NCBI GenBank assembly: GCA_039029935.1
Contig: JBCCFC010000308.1
Span: forward strand, 1-11,480
Direction of reading: 5' to 3'
Length of the DNA stretch: 11,480 bases
Source: G039029935 sp039029935
GTDB lineage: Bacteria > Chloroflexota > Anaerolineae > Caldilineales > Caldilineaceae
Shown here piece by piece: positions 1 through 5,405 of the stretch. Position 1 is the stretch's first letter; the number at the start of each line of letters is the position of its first letter. The position numbers were made by a program, and so were the translations under genes. Under the pieces are notes generated by a model that did no database searches, was not told where the DNA came from, and saw nothing but the letters and a program-made list of their open reading frames with translations.

Positions 1-104
1 CGGTGAGCTCCCAGGGAGATACGCCAGATATTAGTTTTCCAAGTGGTACCCTTACGGTTACCGCAGGGAATACTTCTTCACTACTTAATGTGACTATTCT
101 TTGA
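1..104 (+). CDS. C-terminal end of a probable secreted beta-rich protein (5' truncated by window)
   Basis: Reading from base 3, an open frame of 33 codons ends at TGA 102-104. The last residues include DISFPSGTLTVTAGNTSS and then LNVTIL. This alternating hydrophobic/Thr/Ser pattern, with a PSGTLTV-x-AG core, resembles the last strands of Fn3-like domains at the C-terminus of subtilases and other secreted bacterial proteins. No catalytic domain or sorting tail is in the window, so the function cannot be named. The stop lies only 14 bp from the end of the convergent crotonase-family gene. The call rests on this tail-like composition and the tight convergent arrangement; the fragment is too short to exclude a chance open frame. 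Confidence 0.45.
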   Translation, partial: VSSQGDTPDISFPSGTLTVTAGNTSSLLNVTIL

Positions 105-118
105 CTACTTCAAAAAAG

Positions 119-898
119 TTACTTCTTCCGCGACATCATTGCCTGAATCACAGCCTGCGCTTCATCCGACCGCAACCGCTCCCCAAACAGTTCCATTTCA
201 TAGGGAATGGTCTCCGCCACAGCCTGCTGATTGCCGCGCTTTAGCATCAGCTTGGTTTGGCGCAGGGCCTGGGGCGGTTTGTTTGCCAATGCCTCTGCTT
301 TGCCCCAAGCATAGGATTCCAACTTATCAGCGGAGACAGCATCGTTGATGATGCCCAACATGGCTGCTGTGGTGGCGTCAAAGCGTTCACAGAGCATGAG
401 CAGTTCGGCTGCCCGTCGTTGACCCACCATCTGTGGCAATAGGTAGCTGGATGCGGCTTCGGGAACGGCCCCTAAATCGACAAAGGGCATCAGAAAGACG
501 GCATTGGGTGCAGCATAGACGAGATCGCAGTGGAGCAACATGGTTGTGCCGACGCCAATTGCCATGCCATTGACAGCAGCCACAATGGGTGTCTCTGTGA
601 TTGAAATTTGCTTGATAAATTTGGAGGCAGGGCTAGGCTCGTTGGATGTCATGTTGCTGGCCGCATCGTCAGACGAAGGCATCCTAAAATCCTTGAGGTC
701 ATTGCCAGCGGTAAAGCTGTCACCGCTGCCTGTGAAATAGACCACACGCACCGATTCGTTCTGATCCGCTGCAATTAACGCTTCTCGTGCAGCATCGTAC
801 ATCTCTTTGTTCAGCGCATTTTTCTTCTCTGGGCGATTAAATTGAATCCGTACAATCGCCTCCTTTTGGCTGATGAGTATCTTTGGTTGATCTGACAT
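119..898 (-). CDS. Enoyl-CoA hydratase/isomerase family protein (crotonase fold)
   Basis: A 259-residue protein of normal crotonase length, predicted cytoplasmic, acting on acyl-CoA thioesters in fatty-acid or related acyl-CoA metabolism. The two oxyanion-hole segments are visible: SFTAGNDL (residues 61-68, matching the family's F-x-AG-x-D-L) and AAVNGMAIGVG (107-117). The stretch PFVDLGAVPEAASSYLLP (138-155) resembles delta3,delta2-enoyl-CoA isomerases of the ECI2/PECI type, where the Glu of the PE-x-x-SS motif is catalytic; here that is Glu147. An isomerase role is therefore as likely as hydratase, and the substrate is unknown. The start at 898 is chosen over an upstream in-frame ATG at 958 because AAGGAG lies 7 nt before it and the upstream extension has no family similarity. 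The gene is convergent with the left-edge gene and follows the LRR-protease gene on the same strand after 148 bp. Confidence 0.9.
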   Translation of the reverse strand: MSDQPKILISQKEAIVRIQFNRPEKKNALNKEMYDAAREALIAADQNESVRVVYFTGSGDSFTAGNDLKDFRMPSSDDAASNMTSNEPSPASKFIKQISITETPIVAAVNGMAIGVGTTMLLHCDLVYAAPNAVFLMPFVDLGAVPEAASSYLLPQMVGQRRAAELLMLCERFDATTAAMLGIINDAVSADKLESYAWGKAEALANKPPQALRQTKLMLKRGNQQAVAETIPYEMELFGERLRSDEAQAVIQAMMSRKK

Positions 899-906
899 GG
901 TTTTAC

Positions 907-911
907 TCCTT
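907..911 (-). promoter_or_regulatory. Shine-Dalgarno site of the crotonase-family gene
   Basis: On the minus strand the start is preceded by ACAAGGAGTAAAACC-ATG, a strong AAGGAG with about 7 nt spacing. This decides the start at 898. The 12-nt string ACAAGGAGTAAA (902-913) recurs exactly before the LRR-protease gene (3896-3907). Confidence 0.75.
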
Positions 912-929
912 GTTGTAAAAATTTTAACA

Positions 930-950
930 GAAAGGGCAAGACGCCCCTTC
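930..950 (-). other. Small hairpin in the leader of the crotonase-family gene
   Basis: On the minus strand GAAGGGGC and GCCCTTTC form an 8-bp stem (one G-U pair) around a 5-nt loop, about 30 nt before the start codon. An A/T-rich stretch with five T follows after roughly ten bases. It could be a weak terminator for the upstream LRR-protease gene or a leader hairpin. The U-tract is too far from the stem for a confident terminator call. Confidence 0.3.
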
Positions 951-956
951 ATTAAC

Positions 957-992
957 AATTCACCAATTCATCAATTCATCAATTCACAAATT
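957..992. repeat. Four and a half tandem A/T-rich octamers (AATTCATC-like)
   Basis: Successive 8-bp units read AATTCACC, AATTCATC, AATTCATC and AATTCACA, followed by AATT. The array fills part of the 148-bp spacer between the LRR-protease stop and the crotonase-family start. No function is evident; it is a simple tandem repeat of a kind that can change length by slippage. Confidence 0.8.
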
Positions 993-1046
993 AATAGTAA
1001 ACATGGTGCGAACATCCTGCCTGCAACAGGTCGGAAGCCTATGTGA

Positions 1047-3890
1047 CTAACGGCTCACCGCTGGCAGGAAAATCTGGTAATCGGCTACCCCTTCGACCAT
1101 GACTTCAATAGTCACAGGCTGTGCTTGCAGACCATAGATGTCACGGGCATGGATGATGACACGATAGATGCCGGGTTGGGTAAAGCCGTCATATGCGCCG
1201 ACAAACAGGGCCTTCTTCGCTGTATTTTCGGGGGCAAAGTCGATAACGGTCAAGCCAGCATCGTTGAGTTGCTCATCGCCCTCAATGGCGTCGTCGTCGC
1301 TCGGCGGAGCGTAGTCAGGTGGATAGACGACGGCCCAGACACCAGCGTCATCGTTATCCGCGCTGTTGGCATCATCAAACGGGTGGATGGCATCATTATC
1401 ATATTGATGGCGCACCTCGGCTCGAAACATAACAGCCATGTTTGCCGAGCCAGTAGTACGAACAGAACTGGTGCGAGCAGCCTCACTGGTTTCGTAGGTG
1501 ACATCGGCGATGTAGGGCGGCCAATCGCCACCAAACGTCCCATCTTCGTGGAAGCCACGTAGCGATGCCTGCGCAATATCATCTGGCTCGTTATGGATGC
1601 CATTGCCGTTGGCGTCAATCCAAGGATTCTGGGATCGGTGCTGTTTATCGACAATGTTGCTGGCCTCCTGAAAACTGTAGCCAAGGCTGTATTCTTGATT
1701 GAGGAAGGTGAGAAAGTTGTCGGAAAAGGCGGCGCCATAATAGGAGACAAAGGCGTCGCGTCCGGCGTTGGAAGAGGTGATGATGACGCGATTGGGTTTG
1801 CTGATCGACCCATTGCGCTGCTCAATAAACGTGCCACTCTTACAGGCTTCGATGATGACATTGACGCGCAGGTCGGGGAAGTCTTTCTCAAGGGTCTCCA
1901 GCCACTCATGCAGGTCATTGGGCGTTAGGATTTCTTGGTTGATTTTGTTGAGATAAAACTCGTCGGGGCCACCGTGATCGATGAGGTAGAGGGTGAGGAC
2001 TTGATGGGTGATGACATCCTCGCGTACAAGCTGTTGTTTGGCCCAATCGGTGATGGCATATTCGAGCCGACGCAAGGTGGCCGGACCATCAAAGTGGTCC
2101 ACCTCTGAGTTGGCCGACAAAAAGTAGATTTCGCTGTCCGTGCGTCCTTTACTCTTGAAGAGATTATAGGCGCGCTGTGCGGTTTGGTCAATGTTGTCCT
2201 GTACAGGGTCATTGTTGCGATAGAATCCCGCCACCACAATCGCCGGACCTGGGGCCACAATCACGCCACCAGTATCCTCTTCATCCTCCTCGTCAGATTG
2301 CCCCGCCGCTATTGATGTGTCCACCATCAGTCGAACCGAGAGCCTGTACTGCGCATCCGCCCCGACATACTCGCTGTTGTTATTGTACAGTTCAATATAA
2401 TACTGCTCGCCTGCGTGCTCGGCATGAACATCAATGCTCGCCCCGGGTGCAAACGTTTCGACAAATTGATCATTGGGTTCAAGTGAATCGCAATCATTGT
2501 AGTAATAGAGGTCGATGTCAGCGCGGGAATCGCCCGGCACGGTGACTTCGATGCGGTAGATGCCCGCGTGAGAGACGGTGAAGGTGGCCCAATCGATATC
2601 GGCACTGGTATGGAAGTTTCGTAGCTGTGGTTCATTGTCGATGGTGACTGGGCGGGCAAAATTACAATTGTTATCATTTTCGTAGGGATCGGTAGATGGT
2701 GTCGGTGTAAGAGTTGGCGTGGATGAAGGTGTAGATGTTGACGTAGGTGAAGGTGTATTGGTTGGTGTGTGTGTTGGTGTTAGGGTTGATGTAGGTATCA
2801 ACGTAGGTGTGTGGGTGGCTGCTGCTGTAGGCAATGGTGTAAATGTTGGCGTGGGTGAAGGCGTGAATGTTAGCGTGGGTGAAGGCGTGAATGTTAGCGT
2901 GGGTGAAGGCGTAAATGTTGACGTAGGTGAAGATGTGAATGTCGGGCTATTAGTCGGTGTATTGGTTGGGACACGAGTCGGTGTATTGGTTGGGATACCA
3001 GTCGGTGTATTGGTTGGAGTCGCAATTGGTGTCAATAACTCGGTCTGTGAATTCGCCCAACCAGCGTTTTTTTCATCCAGAAAAGCGGTCATCTCAGTAC
3101 TGACATTAATCAAATGATTGTTGTCAACGTCTAGAGCGTTCAGATTTGTAAGTCGGATAAATTGAGCTGGTAGGTCGCTCAACTGATTGTAAGAGATATC
3201 GAGATCCGTAAGGTTAGAGAGATTGCTGAGTTCTGGTGGGATGCTGCTCAACTCGTTGCGATCTAGGTAAAGAGTTTTAAGGTTAAAGAGATTGCCAAAT
3301 TCTGATGGGATGCTGCTCAATCTGTTGGAATGAAGGTGAAGTGTTATAAGGTTAGAGAGGTTGCCGAGTTCTGGTGGGATGCTGCTCAACTCGTTGGAAG
3401 AGAGAGTTAACCACGTAAGTTTAGAGAGGTTGCCGAGTTCTGGTGGGATGCTGCTCAACTCGTTGGGAGCAAGGTCAATCAATGTCAAACTGCTTAAATC
3501 ACCAATGAAACCGGGTAATGCTCCTATGAGGTTGTTACCACTACCATCGTTATCAAGGTCCAGTTCAGTTACATGCCCATCACTACACATCACACCGTAC
3601 CAGCTACAGGGCGTCGTCGTTTGCAACCAATTGGTGTTGACGGACCAGTCCGGTCCCCCCGTGCCATTATAAATCGCCACCAACGCCTCACACTCCATTT
3701 GTGGAATCTGGCTCACGGTGGTGCAGTCAAAGTCGGTCTGGGTAGTCTGGCTCTGTGCAGGTTGGCTCTGCGCCTGAACAGTCCATGTGGTGTGGATGGG
3801 CGGCACACTGCTCCACATGATGCCAATGGCAGTGAGAGTGAGTAGGCGCGTGAAGAGGCGCATGGCTTCGTTGACGGTTTGTGTGGTCAT
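1047..3890 (-). CDS. Secreted LRR - Pro/Thr linker - PPC - C13 (legumain-like) cysteine protease protein
   Basis: A 947-residue exported protein. Residues 1-42 form a signal peptide (hydrophobic LLTLTAIGIMWSSV, cleavage plausible after VQA). Residues about 54-105 are a plant-type LRR N-terminal cap with Cys56, Cys67, Cys95 and Cys102 and the phrase GTGGPDW. Residues 106-270 are LRRs, five of them exactly 23 residues long. Residues 287-402 are a Pro/Thr linker. Residues 402-522 are a PPC domain (DPYENDN, then DIDWATFTV). Residues about 549-745 match peptidase C13: LYLIDHGG with His639, EACKSG with Cys683, then ITSSNAGRDAFVSYY, as around the active site of legumain; the 44-residue His-Cys spacing is close to legumain's. 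A beta-rich tail ends IFLPAVSR. AAGGAG lies 9 nt before the ATG. The protein probably binds a ligand outside the cell and cleaves after a specific residue; the substrate is unknown. Met10 is an alternative start. Confidence 0.85.
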   Translation of the reverse strand: MTTQTVNEAMRLFTRLLTLTAIGIMWSSVPPIHTTWTVQAQSQPAQSQTTQTDFDCTTVSQIPQMECEALVAIYNGTGGPDWSVNTNWLQTTTPCSWYGVMCSDGHVTELDLDNDGSGNNLIGALPGFIGDLSSLTLIDLAPNELSSIPPELGNLSKLTWLTLSSNELSSIPPELGNLSNLITLHLHSNRLSSIPSEFGNLFNLKTLYLDRNELSSIPPELSNLSNLTDLDISYNQLSDLPAQFIRLTNLNALDVDNNHLINVSTEMTAFLDEKNAGWANSQTELLTPIATPTNTPTGIPTNTPTRVPTNTPTNSPTFTSSPTSTFTPSPTLTFTPSPTLTFTPSPTPTFTPLPTAAATHTPTLIPTSTLTPTHTPTNTPSPTSTSTPSSTPTLTPTPSTDPYENDNNCNFARPVTIDNEPQLRNFHTSADIDWATFTVSHAGIYRIEVTVPGDSRADIDLYYYNDCDSLEPNDQFVETFAPGASIDVHAEHAGEQYYIELYNNNSEYVGADAQYRLSVRLMVDTSIAAGQSDEEDEEDTGGVIVAPGPAIVVAGFYRNNDPVQDNIDQTAQRAYNLFKSKGRTDSEIYFLSANSEVDHFDGPATLRRLEYAITDWAKQQLVREDVITHQVLTLYLIDHGGPDEFYLNKINQEILTPNDLHEWLETLEKDFPDLRVNVIIEACKSGTFIEQRNGSISKPNRVIITSSNAGRDAFVSYYGAAFSDNFLTFLNQEYSLGYSFQEASNIVDKQHRSQNPWIDANGNGIHNEPDDIAQASLRGFHEDGTFGGDWPPYIADVTYETSEAARTSSVRTTGSANMAVMFRAEVRHQYDNDAIHPFDDANSADNDDAGVWAVVYPPDYAPPSDDDAIEGDEQLNDAGLTVIDFAPENTAKKALFVGAYDGFTQPGIYRVIIHARDIYGLQAQPVTIEVMVEGVADYQIFLPAVSR
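1656..2246 (-). other. C13/legumain-like caspase-fold protease domain
   Basis: This segment codes for residues 549-745. It opens with a hydrophobic strand (AIVVAGFY), carries the catalytic His in LIDHGG (codon 1974-1976) and the catalytic Cys in IIEACKSG (codon 1842-1844), and continues with a TSSNAGRDAFVSYYG segment that aligns with the post-cysteine region of legumains. Both catalytic residues are intact, so an active enzyme is expected. An acidic patch (DEEDEED, residues 533-539) just before the domain may be a processing or calcium-binding linker; that is inference. Confidence 0.75.
2325..2687 (-). other. Bacterial pre-peptidase C-terminal (PPC) domain
   Basis: Residues 402-522 show the PPC signature: an opening D-x-YE-x-DN, then a D-x-DW-x-x-F strand, and an HAGIYRIEV turn and strand. 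PPC domains are small beta-sandwiches found in secreted bacterial proteases. Here the domain sits between the Pro/Thr linker and the protease domain. Confidence 0.75.
2685..3032 (-). repeat. Pro/Thr-rich linker encoded by 24-bp tandem repeats
   Basis: This stretch codes for a low-complexity linker of TPTNTPT and FTPSPTLT type. At DNA level the period is 24 bp (8 residues). Two blocks stand out: 2849-2944 (four units, the first two identical) and 2953-3024 (three units sharing GTCGGTGTATTGGTTGG on the plus strand). Because 24 is a multiple of 3, gain or loss of units would keep the frame and only change linker length. Such linkers are common in exported proteins of Chloroflexota and other bacteria as flexible, possibly glycosylated stalks. 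Confidence 0.85.
3081..3575 (-). repeat. Leucine-rich repeat block, including five exact 69-bp units
   Basis: Residues 106-270 are LRRs. Five units of exactly 23 residues (residues 135-249, bases 3144-3488) follow L-x-x-L-x-L-x-x-N-x-L-SSIPPEL-x-NLSN. The units are also very similar as DNA (the phrase GAGTTCTGGTGGGATGCTGC recurs), which suggests recent duplication. The first and last repeats are divergent caps. Confidence 0.85.
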
Positions 3891-3901
3891 GGTGATTTAC
3901 T

Positions 3902-3905
3902 CCTT
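3902..3905 (-). promoter_or_regulatory. Shine-Dalgarno site of the LRR-C13 protein gene
   Basis: The minus strand reads ACAAGGAGTAAATCACC-ATG, with AAGGAG and 9 nt spacing. This supports the start at 3890 rather than the second Met at residue 10. I saw no convincing -35/-10 pair in the 122 bp upstream, so the gene may be read through from the nuclease gene or use an unrecognised promoter. Confidence 0.7.
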
Positions 3906-3932
3906 GTTTGATGACGGTTGAAATAAATGATG

Positions 3933-4003
3933 GGACGCGGACGAGCGCGGACAAACGCGGATAGATGATTTTAATCCGCGTTTGTCCGTGCTCGTCCGCG
4001 TCC
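3933..4003. repeat. Near-perfect palindromic intergenic repeat (30-bp arms, 11-bp loop)
   Basis: The arms 3933-3962 and 3974-4003 are reverse complements with a single mismatch, which would be a G-U pair in one RNA orientation. Each arm has a 10-bp inner period: CGCGGACGAG, CGCGGACAAA, then CGCGGATAGA. It starts 9 bp after the nuclease-gene stop codon and ends 42 bp before the protease-gene start. It resembles REP/MITE-like dispersed palindromes. A transcript would form a very stable hairpin that could protect the upstream mRNA end or dampen read-through. No U-tract follows on the minus strand, so it is not a standard intrinsic terminator. Confidence 0.8.
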
Positions 4004-4012
4004 TAATGTCCT

Positions 4013-5065
4013 TTAAAAGTCTAATTCTCGCAGAGAGTGGGCATCGAGTATCCGGTCATACCACTCTTCCAGCGCGGCAAGGTCACTGTTCTCCTCAATA
4101 CGGTCGATAATTGTTTCCAACAACTCTTCATTTTCATTGCCAAAGTTACGGTTCAACAGTTTGATCATGAGCTTGCGCTGGTTTGCTAATGCGCCCTCCC
4201 CGCGCCCTTGTTCAACGCCTTCGGTACGTGCCTCTTCCTGCACACGTTGTATCCGTTCATGAATTGTCGGTACATTGTCATAGGTTTCCGGCATCTTGCG
4301 GAAAAACTCGTCAATGTAGCCCCACGTCTCTGGTAGAATCTTTGTCTTCACGTTCATTGCCTCCATTAACTTGGTCCAGATTTCATTCTGGTTCGTTGTC
4401 TCGCCCAACTTCAGAATCAGCTTCAGGTACTCATCCAAACCTTCGCGCATACACAGGTCAATGAAAGCCTGTAGCTTTTCGCCCCGTGACAGACAGAGCA
4501 ACGGATAGTTCTTTGGGATCATCTCCAGTTCATCTGGATGGATGATCCAAATCGGCACAATCTGTTTGGACAGATAAACACCCGGCTCATCGGTTTGGTG
4601 AAATTGATACACATCCTTCAACGTCTGCAAAAGTTTCACAGGTTTGATGACACTCACAATCGTCGTTGTGCGTATCGCTGCGGGTGCATAGTTGCTTGGC
4701 GTATCATCCTCGCCATCCTCCTCTTGCTGTTTGGTCAGCTTTTTCTTCGGCTTTTCCTCCAGTGCATAGGGCGAAAGTCGATTGGCTTCCCATGCCCGTT
4801 GCATAATCTCGTCAAAGCCCCAATCGCGCAGATTATCGGATGGTCCTTTCAACTCCACGACATTTAATGTGCGGAAATGCGAAAAGGCCGTGCCTTGCAA
4901 TGCTGCGATATCTTTGGTCCGACACTCAATCGTCATGTCGATGGTCATCGATTGATGGTAGCTCTCAAACTCAGTTTCGACATGCGTCCCTAACGCCTCA
5001 AACTTCTCACGTAGATACTGTTTGGCGGTTTCATCAAATGGTGATTTGGTTTTCAATTTTGACAT
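4013..5065 (-). CDS. PD-(D/E)XK nuclease-family protein, Rpn-like with DUF4351-like C-terminus
   Basis: A 350-residue cytoplasmic protein. Residues about 43-73 fit a PD-(D/E)XK core: Asp43 in TIDMTIEC, a spacer, then the strand VVELKG with Glu71 and Lys73. After residue 104 comes a charged insert (KPKKKLTKQQEEDGEDD). The C-terminal third has the Gly/Glu/Arg-rich hinge EGVEQGRGEG (282-291), then LLNRNFG and a helical segment ending AHSLRELDF. That layout is typical of Rpn recombination-promoting/transposase-like nucleases and of the DUF4351 tail seen in cyanobacteria and Chloroflexota. The probable activity is DNA cleavage; the target and in vivo role are unknown. The ATG at 5065 is preferred to a TTG at 5107, because a near-consensus promoter places the predicted transcription start exactly on that ATG and the TTG lies inside the promoter. 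There is no Shine-Dalgarno sequence. Confidence 0.65.
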   Translation of the reverse strand: MSKLKTKSPFDETAKQYLREKFEALGTHVETEFESYHQSMTIDMTIECRTKDIAALQGTAFSHFRTLNVVELKGPSDNLRDWGFDEIMQRAWEANRLSPYALEEKPKKKLTKQQEEDGEDDTPSNYAPAAIRTTTIVSVIKPVKLLQTLKDVYQFHQTDEPGVYLSKQIVPIWIIHPDELEMIPKNYPLLCLSRGEKLQAFIDLCMREGLDEYLKLILKLGETTNQNEIWTKLMEAMNVKTKILPETWGYIDEFFRKMPETYDNVPTIHERIQRVQEEARTEGVEQGRGEGALANQRKLMIKLLNRNFGNENEELLETIIDRIEENSDLAALEEWYDRILDAHSLRELDF

Positions 5066-5071
5066 GAAGGT

Positions 5072-5100
5072 AGTATACCGTTTATAAAAGAAAATGGCAA
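5072..5100 (-). promoter_or_regulatory. Sigma70-type promoter of the nuclease-family gene, predicted leaderless
   Basis: On the minus strand, TTGCCA (5095-5100) and TATACT (5072-5077) are separated by exactly 17 bp, one mismatch from consensus in each box. Counting seven bases down from the -10 puts +1 at 5065, the A of the proposed ATG. The mRNA would therefore be leaderless, consistent with the absence of a Shine-Dalgarno sequence. Confidence 0.6.
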
Positions 5101-5125
5101 AGGCCAAATTAGGAAAGTATAAAAT

Positions 5126-5219
5126 CAGCCAGTCAGCTTGTCAGCCAATCAGCCAGTCAGCCAGTCAGCTTGTCAGCCAGTCAGCTTGTCAGCCAGTGTG
5201 CTGAAACGCTGACTGGCTG
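5126..5219. repeat. Nine tandem octamers (CAGCCAGT / CAGCTTGT) with inverted copy
   Basis: Nine contiguous 8-bp units run from 5126 to 5197: five CAGCCAGT, three CAGCTTGT and one CAGCCAAT. Ten bases later GCTGACTGGCTG (5208-5219) is the exact reverse complement of CAGCCAGTCAGC, which occurs several times in the array, so a 12-bp stem can form with alternative partners. The array lies directly upstream of the nuclease-gene promoter. It may be a binding platform or simply a slippage-prone repeat. Confidence 0.85.
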
Positions 5220-5272
5220 AGTTGCTGATAAGCTTATAATAGACCGTCTGGCTGGCGATGTCAATGCTTCTG

Positions 5273-5303
5273 TCCTGTCAGGATACGCAGGATACGCATA
5301 TCC
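5273..5303. promoter_or_regulatory. Operator-like cluster next to the giant-gene promoter
   Basis: Three overlapping symmetric elements lie within 31 bp: the palindrome TCCTGTCAGGA (5273-5283), the perfect 9-bp tandem repeat GGATACGCA (5281-5289 and 5290-5298), and the inverted repeat GGATA-CGCA-TATCC (5290-5303). The cluster ends 2 bp before the -35 box, where activators or repressors commonly bind. No regulator is identified. Confidence 0.4.
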
Positions 5304-5305
5304 GC

Positions 5306-5334
5306 TTGACAATCCACACCCATCCCCCTATACT
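5306..5334 (+). promoter_or_regulatory. Sigma70-type promoter of the giant beta-helix gene
   Basis: A perfect TTGACA (5306-5311) is followed after 17 bp by TATACT (5329-5334). The predicted +1 is near 5341, giving a leader of about 65 nt before the ATG at 5406. The -10 box is identical to that of the divergent nuclease-gene promoter. Confidence 0.65.
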
Positions 5335-5405
5335 ACACGTATAAACGATAGAAAAGTGTAAGGCTTAAAAAATATCAAGAATACAGGGATATCAATCACA
5401 GTAGT

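Larger units (their letters stand above)
5066..5405. other. 340-bp divergent intergenic region with two promoters and repeats
   Basis: There is no gene here. From left to right it contains the minus-strand promoter (5072-5100), nine octamers (5126-5197), an inverted copy of the octamer consensus (5208-5219), a 10-bp palindrome ATAAGCTTAT (5228-5237), an operator-like repeat cluster (5273-5303), the plus-strand promoter (5306-5334) and a predicted 65-nt A/T-rich leader up to the giant gene. Confidence 0.75.

Noticed and set aside
899..958. Upstream in-frame ATG extending the crotonase-family protein by 20 residues
   Set aside because: The extension runs through the leader hairpin and the Shine-Dalgarno site of the start at 898, and it adds no family sequence.
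1013..1040. Small hairpin CCTG-CAA-CAGG after the LRR-protease stop
   Set aside because: The stem is only 4 bp with a 3-nt loop and no U-tract, so chance is likely.
1250..1918. 222-codon minus-strand frame inside the LRR-protease gene
   Set aside because: It is an out-of-frame shadow of the C13 domain and tail. It is rich in Met, Arg, Ser and Pro, has no domain, and the real frame there contains the catalytic Cys codon.
2719..3117. Plus-strand frame with a Val/Gly repeat (VGVGEGVNV type)
   Set aside because: This is the reverse complement of the Pro/Thr linker repeats. The regularity comes from the 24-bp repeats and is not an elastin-like protein gene.
3933..4003. Intrinsic terminator for the nuclease gene
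   Set aside because: The stem is strong but far longer than usual, and no run of U follows on the minus strand (CATCATTTATTTC). It was kept as a palindromic repeat instead.
5066..5107. TTG start extending the nuclease-family protein by 14 residues
   Set aside because: It would lie upstream of the predicted transcription start and overlap the -35/-10 boxes. The extension (MAFAIFFYKRYTTF) is not typical of the family.
5126..5219. CRISPR-like array
   Set aside because: The units are 8 bp and contiguous with no spacers, and no cas genes are present.
5235..5240. Perfect TATAAT as another plus-strand -10 box
   Set aside because: Seventeen bases upstream there is ACTGGC, with no resemblance to TTGACA; the 5306-5334 pair is much better.
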